In this document: positions 5,251 through 10,539 of the stretch, piece by piece
How positions within the stretch are numbered: the first letter of the stretch is position 1
Layout: each line of letters starts with the position of its first letter
DNA from: Pseudomonadota bacterium
Lineage (GTDB): Bacteria; Pseudomonadota; Gammaproteobacteria; Arenicellales; Poriferihabitantaceae
Assembly: GCA_024226105.1 (NCBI GenBank)
Contig: JAAELZ010000674.1
Span: 1 to 10,539, forward strand
Reading direction: 5' to 3'
DNA length: 10,539 nt
Program-made: the position numbers and the translations under genes
The notes under the pieces: model-generated
The model's input: only the letters and a program-made list of their open reading frames with translations
Databases searched by the model: none
Told to the model about the DNA's origin: nothing

Positions 5251-7566
5251 TTATCGGAACAATTTGCCCAGCGAAATCTGGAACTCCTGCAATTTATCGC
5301 CTTCTTCATCATTCAGAGGGAAAGCATAACTCAAGGAAAGTGGCCCTAAGATGTTGTACCATTGCAGGGCAATGCCCGCACTATATCGAAGCGTCCCCAG
5401 CTCCATATCCTCGTCAGGGCCATACACCATACCGGCATCAAAAAAGGCTACCAGGCGTTTATCTTTTTTATTGGTTCCGCCAAATGCAGGCGACAATAGT
5501 TCGGCATTCGCCAGCACTCGACGATCACCCCCGAGCGGCTCAGGTGTCAGGCCGCTATCCTTCGGCCCCAAAGACCTGGCACTATAACCACGCACCGTAC
5601 TCGGCCCGCCAGCGTAATAGTTTTTATAAAATGGCAGGTTTTGATCCGTTTGGTAGTCACCACCGTAGCCCAGGCGGCCCAGGACTTTTACACTCAAACC
5701 ACTGCGCGCCAGTTGAAGGTAATGCCCTGCCAGGAAATTGATTTTATAGTATTCAAGGTCACTACCCGGAATCATCGCCTCCAGTGAGGCCAGAGCCCGG
5801 GAGCCGGAGGTCGGGAAAATAAAATCATTCAGGGTGTCTTTCGCTATGGAGGTTCGTATCCCAAGGCCTTTATTGTCCGGGTGCTCATCGATAAACTCCC
5901 GAAGTTCAGGAGGGGTATCCTCTGAGTTTTCCAGTTCAACATCTTCTCCGAACAACGTAAAGCTGACAGAGTTATCCTCTGAGATAGGAATTCTGTAAGA
6001 GACACCCAGCTCGAAGGTATCGGAATAGTATTCTACCGTTCCCGCCTCTTCGGAATCAATCTTGGTGGAATTGAGGAAAAAAGTCCGGCTCACACCATCC
6101 ACAGTGTAATAGGGATTGGTATATCTTAAGTCCCAGATATCCACAACGGACGAGTCGTCAATCTTGATGGCGACTTCTTTACCCGTTCCCAGAAAATTAC
6201 GCTGATCGTAACCCACTGAAAAAATAACGCCGTCCTCTTCGCCGTAACCTACCGAGAAGTTAATACTACCGGTGGATTCACGTTCCGCGACTGTCACCAG
6301 CAAATCAACCTGGTCAGGCACGCCGGGGACAGGGATTGAATCAATTGAGACCTGTTCAAAATGACCCAGGCGTTGTAGGCGTTCCTGTGAGCGCCGAACA
6401 TCCGCCGCCGAAAAACGCGCACCTTCGAGCTGGCGCAATTCTCGCCGAATCACCTTATCCTGAGTAACGGTATTGCCAATGATATCTACTTGCCGCACAT
6501 ACAAACGCTGTTTCTCGTCGATCTTGAACACCACATCAACTACCTGAGCGGCTTTATCGACTTTGGGTACAGGAGTAACGGTAGCTACGCCATAACCGAG
6601 ATCTGCCAACCTGTCGCTAATCTGAGCACGGATATCACTTACAGTTTTGCGCGAGAACACACCTTTAACCGACTTACTCGAAAACAGGCCCCTTGATTTA
6701 TCTTTTGTTAAAAGATCTTCTTTATCAAGGTCCAGCCGTTCACCACCTTCAATGCTCAGCTTGCCCATCTGGTAGAGTGGCCCTTCGAACAGATTGATAA
6801 ATATAGTTATTTTCTGTTTATTGGGGCTGATCGTCACATTTGTTGAGCGAATGTCAAAATCGAAATAACCCCGGTCATTGTAAAAACTGCGTATCGCCTC
6901 CTGGTCCCCTTCCAGTTTCTGCTTGGAATACAGATCTCGTCGCCCAAAACCAAACCCCCTGCTCGATGTTAACTCCATAGACCGCCTTAATCGCTTGTCA
7001 GAAAAGGCTTCATTACCGACGATGTCAATATTCTCAATCGTTGCGACGCGTCCTTCATCAATATTCAGGGTTATACGGGCACGGTTCTGATCCAGAATCT
7101 GAATATCTTCTTTTATGCTGGCAGAGTATCGGCCCCGTGCAAAATAAGCGTCGGTCAGAGCACTTATCACTTCGTTCATCCGTTTCTGGTTATAGATCCG
7201 TCCATCTGTTAGGCCGGCATTCGCCAATATGCCATTAATTTCATCTTCTTTAATATCCTTGGCCCCTACCAGCGAGATCTTCGCGATTGAAGGACGCTCT
7301 TCCACCTCTACTACCAGCGTAGTGCCCTCTTTTAACAATTTAACATTGCGAAAGAAGCCTGTTTCAAACAATGCCTTAATACTATGGCGTGCCTCCTCGT
7401 CATCTACTTCATCGCCCACCTTTAGCGGCAAATAGTTAAATATTGTGCCATCGTCAAGGCGGCCGTTTCCCATCACCTTAACATCGGTAATGACAAACGG
7501 TTCTATCGCAAAAGCGGAGGTGGCGCTTAAAAGTAAGCTCCCGATCAGGATTATTTTTTTTAGCAT
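5251..7566 (-). CDS. bamA: Outer membrane protein assembly factor BamA
   Basis: BamA is the core of the BAM complex, which folds and inserts beta-barrel proteins into the outer membrane. The protein is 771 aa (810 in E. coli). A signal peptide covers residues 1-20, ending SAFA before IEPFVITDVKVMGN. Five POTRA domains follow to roughly residue 420, then a 16-strand Omp85 barrel; the loop-6 signature VRGY is at 658-661, in the place of the E. coli VRGF. The last strand ends LGKLFR: the final aromatic expected of a beta-signal is followed by one extra arginine. The ATG at 7566 has no visible Shine-Dalgarno sequence; instead it overlaps the end of a 48-codon open frame (7706-7560). A 160-bp gap separates it from rseP, longer than in E. 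coli, and I see no strong sigma-E promoter in that gap. skp follows closely. Confidence 0.98.
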   Translation of the reverse strand: MLKKIILIGSLLLSATSAFAIEPFVITDVKVMGNGRLDDGTIFNYLPLKVGDEVDDEEARHSIKALFETGFFRNVKLLKEGTTLVVEVEERPSIAKISLVGAKDIKEDEINGILANAGLTDGRIYNQKRMNEVISALTDAYFARGRYSASIKEDIQILDQNRARITLNIDEGRVATIENIDIVGNEAFSDKRLRRSMELTSSRGFGFGRRDLYSKQKLEGDQEAIRSFYNDRGYFDFDIRSTNVTISPNKQKITIFINLFEGPLYQMGKLSIEGGERLDLDKEDLLTKDKSRGLFSSKSVKGVFSRKTVSDIRAQISDRLADLGYGVATVTPVPKVDKAAQVVDVVFKIDEKQRLYVRQVDIIGNTVTQDKVIRRELRQLEGARFSAADVRRSQERLQRLGHFEQVSIDSIPVPGVPDQVDLLVTVAERESTGSINFSVGYGEEDGVIFSVGYDQRNFLGTGKEVAIKIDDSSVVDIWDLRYTNPYYTVDGVSRTFFLNSTKIDSEEAGTVEYYSDTFELGVSYRIPISEDNSVSFTLFGEDVELENSEDTPPELREFIDEHPDNKGLGIRTSIAKDTLNDFIFPTSGSRALASLEAMIPGSDLEYYKINFLAGHYLQLARSGLSVKVLGRLGYGGDYQTDQNLPFYKNYYAGGPSTVRGYSARSLGPKDSGLTPEPLGGDRRVLANAELLSPAFGGTNKKDKRLVAFFDAGMVYGPDEDMELGTLRYSAGIALQWYNILGPLSLSYAFPLNDEEGDKLQEFQISLGKLFR

Positions 7567-7726
7567 ATAGTTGATTTTGTTAAGTCAATACAATTCTGGG
7601 CGCCACGCAATGCTAACCCGGCGAAGCACGTGCGTAAACTGGTCTGGTCATTGGCAGGTCTTCCAGCACAGTTATCAATTATTCTTAGTGCCTGTGATGT
7701 CTTCATGGTTTTGATGGTAGTGCCGT

Positions 7727-9061
7727 TTAGGAAATCAGGCGAATAATATCATTGTAAAAGGCCAATGACATTAAAAGAAGCAGTAAACCAATACCAATTT
7801 GTTGACCCCACAGCATAAATCGCTCGGACACCGGGCTACCTTTGACGGCTTCAATAGCAAAAAACAATAAATGCCCGCCGTCCAGTATCGGAATCGGCAG
7901 CAAGTTTATTAACCCGAGCGAGATACTAATCACTACCAGAAAAGAGATAAAATCAGCCACGCCACGTTGCACCGTTGTTCCAGCCAGGTTCGCAATAGTG
8001 ATCGGACCGGACAGGTTATCTGAACTGACATCCTGGCTAAACATTTTACCCAAAGACCACAAACTGACCACCGTAAAACGCCATGTATAATCCAGTGCTT
8101 TTCCCAACCCTTCAACCATGCCGGTTGAGAATTCATAGCGTAATGGATAAACGCCAATCTGCCCGTATAAACGGCCTTCGTGTGCGATGCTTCCAACCTT
8201 CAATGCAGAATTGACGATTTGCCCATCGCGTCGATAAACCAGATTTACGTTTTTGCCGGGGGATGCGGTGACGATTTCCACCAATTCCTTCCAGTTAGCA
8301 ATCGGAGCATCGTCAATCTGCACTATCTCATCGCCACTGCGCAATCCGGCAAGCTCGGCCGGTTTCCCGGCAACTACACCTGAAATGATACTGCTAAGCG
8401 GCGTCGGCACCACGCCCAATCCCTGAGACAACACACCATGGCTTACTACATTGCTTTCTACTGCCGATAGATCCACCTCGACAGTTCGCCTCACTCCGCT
8501 TATATCATCTTCGAGCGTAAACTGGACCGGCTTTTTCTGGAAGGTCTTGTGAATAAGATATAGTTGGGAATCCTGCCAGCCATATACTTTTTTACCATCC
8601 ACGGCAACGATGCGCTCGCCGGCTTCAAAGCCTGCCTGTGCCGCTATCGAACCCTGTTTTAGCGAGCCAATCAGGGTTGGATAATCCTGCATACCGGCAA
8701 TGTAAAGGCCCCACATCGCAACAATGGCAAATACAAAATTAGCCAACGGCCCGGCCGCCACGATCGCGGTGCGCTTTGGCAGCGACTGCCGATTAAACGC
8801 CCTGTCCTTTTCTGACTCTGCGACCTCTTCGACACGTTCGTCAAGCATTTTGACATAACCACCCAGCGGGATGGCGGCCAGCACGTATTCCGTATCATCA
8901 TTTTTGCGCCGCCAAATTTTAAGTGGCCTGCCAAACCCCACTGAAAAACGATGCACCTTCACACCGGCTCGGCGGGCCACCCAGAAATGACCAAATTCGT
9001 GTATTGTCACCAGGATGCCGATAGCCAGGACAAAACCGAGAATACTGTATAAGAATTGCAT
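7727..9061 (-). CDS. rseP: RIP metalloprotease RseP (site-2 protease family)
   Basis: RseP is the inner-membrane zinc protease that cuts anti-sigma factor RseA within the membrane after DegS, freeing sigma-E when outer-membrane protein folding fails; it also clears signal-peptide remnants. The 444 residues (450 in E. coli) show TM1 with the HEFGH zinc motif at 21-25, the conserved VGFGRPL at 41-47 and PLGGYVKM at 65-72, TM2 at about 99-121 with GPLANF, two tandem periplasmic PDZ domains from about 125 to 300, and the third zinc ligand D394 in LPIPILDGGH, followed by the last membrane segment. ATG at 9061 is the natural start but has no Shine-Dalgarno sequence in the AT-rich leader. The neighbour upstream is uvrB rather than the usual dxr/cdsA, so rseP may need its own promoter; the best candidate in the 86-bp gap is too weak to call. 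Confidence 0.98.
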   Translation of the reverse strand: MQFLYSILGFVLAIGILVTIHEFGHFWVARRAGVKVHRFSVGFGRPLKIWRRKNDDTEYVLAAIPLGGYVKMLDERVEEVAESEKDRAFNRQSLPKRTAIVAAGPLANFVFAIVAMWGLYIAGMQDYPTLIGSLKQGSIAAQAGFEAGERIVAVDGKKVYGWQDSQLYLIHKTFQKKPVQFTLEDDISGVRRTVEVDLSAVESNVVSHGVLSQGLGVVPTPLSSIISGVVAGKPAELAGLRSGDEIVQIDDAPIANWKELVEIVTASPGKNVNLVYRRDGQIVNSALKVGSIAHEGRLYGQIGVYPLRYEFSTGMVEGLGKALDYTWRFTVVSLWSLGKMFSQDVSSDNLSGPITIANLAGTTVQRGVADFISFLVVISISLGLINLLPIPILDGGHLLFFAIEAVKGSPVSERFMLWGQQIGIGLLLLLMSLAFYNDIIRLIS

Positions 9062-9128
9062 ATCTATTTAGGCTGTAGTTTGTAGATTTCTATTTAGATT
9101 TTGATATTAGTTTCATACTATTAGATTT

Positions 9129-9156
9129 CAGGCTTCAAAATCAAGCCTCAAGCCTG
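9129..9156 (-). terminator. Small hairpin at the uvrB stop, possible weak terminator
   Basis: On the minus strand, CAGGCTT (9156-9150) pairs with AAGCCTG (9135-9129), overlapping the last uvrB codons and the stop. A tandem second AGGCTT copy (9148-9143) offers an alternative 6-bp stem with a 7-nt loop. No run of T follows on the minus strand (the next bases are AAATCTAATAG), so it is not a good intrinsic terminator and some read-through into rseP is likely. The rest of the 86-bp gap is AT-rich and contains three copies of TAGATTT (9083-9089, 9095-9101, 9122-9128) of unknown meaning. Confidence 0.3.
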
Positions 9157-10539
9157 TAGAAGATTTTCATCGCGTATTTGCTTTATCTGATCCCTGATTG
9201 CGCCCGCCTCTTCAAACTCAAGGTTTTTGGCATGCGCATACATTTTTTTCTCTAATTTCAGTATTAATCTGGCCCAGTCACCCGGTTGTTTCGACTGATA
9301 TTCATCAACTATTTCAGCGGCCTGAGCATAGCGTATTTTTTCTTTTGGCGTGGATGGGATTCCATCAATAATATCACGCACGGGTTTGACAACCCCCCTG
9401 GGAGTAATATGATGGAATTCATTGTGCTCAATCTGCTTTTCGCGCCGCCTGTCCGTTTCATCCATCGCTTTTTTGATTGAATCCGTTTCACGATCTGCAT
9501 ACAAAATAACCCGGCCATTGACGTTCCTGGCTGCCCGGCCAATGGTCTGGATCAGAGAACGAGCCGAACGTAAAAAACCTTCTTTATCTGCGTCCAGTAT
9601 CGCCACCAGGGAAACTTCCGGTATATCCAGCCCTTCCCGTAGCAGGTTAATGCCAATCAGTACATCAAATTTTCCCAGACGCAAATCACGAATAATCTCC
9701 ACGCGCTCAACGGTATCGATATCCGAATGCAGGTAACGTACTTTCACACCATGCGTATCATAGTAGTCCGTCAAATCTTCCGACATTCGTTTGGTAATCG
9801 TAGTCACCAGCACCCGTTCATCCCGCGCTACACGTAGATTGATTTCTGAAAGCAAATCGTCGACCTGAGTTTCAACCGGACGAATTTCCACAGCAGGATC
9901 AACCAGGCCCGTTGGACGGACCACCTGGTCAATCACCTGAGGTGCATGCGTCAACTCATAATTGCCCGGCGTGGCTGAGACAAAAATGGTTTGCGGAATC
10001 AAAGCTTCAAATTCATGAAACATGAGTGGCCGATTATCTCGCGCAGACGGCAGGCGAAACCCATATTCCACCAGCGTATCTTTACGCGAGCGATCACCTT
10101 TGAACATCGCCCCCACCTGCGGCACCATAACGTGACTCTCATCAATAAATAGTAAGCCGTCTTTTGGGATATAGTCCATCAGGGTCGGTGGTGCTTCACC
10201 CGCCTTACGCCCCGACAAGTAGCGGGAATAATTCTCAATGCCAGTGCAATAGCCCAATTCACGCATCATCTCCAGATCATACTCAGTGCGTTGTTTGAGT
10301 CGTTGCGCTTCGACCAGTTTTCCTTCGACCTCAAGATTTTGATGCCGCTCACGCAATTCCTCGCGAATGTCATCAATCACACCAAGCACCGTCTCTCGCG
10401 GTGTTACATAGTGACTTTTCGGATACACCGTTACACGTTGCAATTTTTCTTCGACCGCACCGGTCAAAGGATCAAAACGCGTTATATTTTCGATTTCATC
10501 GCCAAACAACTCAAGGCGTACCGCCAACTGCTCGGATTC
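9148..10539 (-). CDS. uvrB: Excinuclease ABC subunit B, C-terminal two thirds (cut by the window edge)
   Basis: UvrB is the damage-verifying helicase-like subunit of nucleotide excision repair; it receives lesions from UvrA and recruits UvrC. The open frame runs off the window end, with 463 residues present; by alignment with E. coli UvrB (673 aa) the first visible residue is about position 206. Seen in order (window numbering): the DESH helicase motif II at 133-136, the FVSATPG motif III at 186-192, the VLVTTITKRMSEDLTDY start of the second RecA-like domain, the GINLLREGLDIPEV segment, motif VI QTIGRAARNVNG, the RRREKQ helix, and a C-terminal UVR domain (EKKMYAHAKNLEFEEAGAIRD) that binds UvrC. 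The Walker A motif and the DNA-gripping beta-hairpin lie outside the window. The sequence looks intact. Its place directly upstream of rseP is unusual. Confidence 0.98.
   Translation of the reverse strand, partial: ESEQLAVRLELFGDEIENITRFDPLTGAVEEKLQRVTVYPKSHYVTPRETVLGVIDDIREELRERHQNLEVEGKLVEAQRLKQRTEYDLEMMRELGYCTGIENYSRYLSGRKAGEAPPTLMDYIPKDGLLFIDESHVMVPQVGAMFKGDRSRKDTLVEYGFRLPSARDNRPLMFHEFEALIPQTIFVSATPGNYELTHAPQVIDQVVRPTGLVDPAVEIRPVETQVDDLLSEINLRVARDERVLVTTITKRMSEDLTDYYDTHGVKVRYLHSDIDTVERVEIIRDLRLGKFDVLIGINLLREGLDIPEVSLVAILDADKEGFLRSARSLIQTIGRAARNVNGRVILYADRETDSIKKAMDETDRRREKQIEHNEFHHITPRGVVKPVRDIIDGIPSTPKEKIRYAQAAEIVDEYQSKQPGDWARLILKLEKKMYAHAKNLEFEEAGAIRDQIKQIRDENLLQA

Noticed and set aside
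7567..7726. Third foldback element in the rseP-bamA gap
   Set aside because: Only short matches (the gcacgtgc palindrome, 5-bp acgca/tgcgt, and ctgg/ccag) with different centres; no long shared axis of symmetry.
9076..9140. Sigma-70 promoter for rseP (TTGATT, 18 bp, TAGTAT)
   Set aside because: Both boxes match only four of six positions in a very AT-rich gap, where such matches are expected by chance.
7567..9147. Sigma-E type promoter upstream of bamA or rseP
   Set aside because: This was expected from E. coli biology, but I found no convincing GGAACTT-like box with a matching TCTGA-like box in either gap.

Overview
The window looks like chromosomal housekeeping DNA from a Gram-negative gammaproteobacterium of moderate GC content. 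The basis is gene content and order. On the minus strand, in transcription order, are uvrB (5' end cut by the window edge), rseP, bamA, skp, lpxD, fabZ, lpxA, lpxB, rnhB and dnaE (only its first 82 codons are present). From rseP to dnaE this is the classic gammaproteobacterial envelope-biogenesis cluster. The genus cannot be named from the sequence alone. Every supported gene is on the minus strand.

Layout by descending coordinate: uvrB 3' part (10539-9148); an 86-bp AT-rich gap with a small hairpin at the uvrB end; rseP (9061-7727); a 160-bp gap; bamA (7566-5251); skp (about 5207-4683); lpxD (4646-3657); a 230-bp gap almost filled by a foldback element with terminal inverted repeats; fabZ (3425-2973); lpxA (2966-2181) after 6 bp; a 236-bp gap holding a second, different foldback element; lpxB (1944-823); rnhB (826-245); dnaE (from 248). 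lpxB/rnhB and rnhB/dnaE overlap by 4 nt each (ATGA and GTGA), so translational coupling is likely there.

How the genes work together: LpxA, LpxD and LpxB carry out three early lipid A steps. FabZ works in the fatty-acid elongation cycle that feeds the same hydroxyacyl-ACP pool. Skp carries unfolded outer-membrane proteins to BamA, which inserts them. RseP is the intramembrane protease that releases sigma-E when outer-membrane assembly is stressed. RnhB, DnaE and UvrB are replication and repair proteins next to the cluster.

I found no new multi-gene system here, and no tRNA, rRNA, CRISPR array or complete insertion sequence. The unexplained structure is intergenic. Two unrelated-looking long imperfect palindromes (3463-3634 and 1958-2080) sit in two gaps of an operon that is normally compact, and the first has a candidate 6-bp target duplication. 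Other points of interest are an LpxD lacking the usual C-terminal helix, an isoleucine at the LpxA acyl-chain ruler position, uvrB in the place where dxr/cdsA usually stand upstream of rseP, and several genes with TTG/GTG starts or no visible Shine-Dalgarno sequence.
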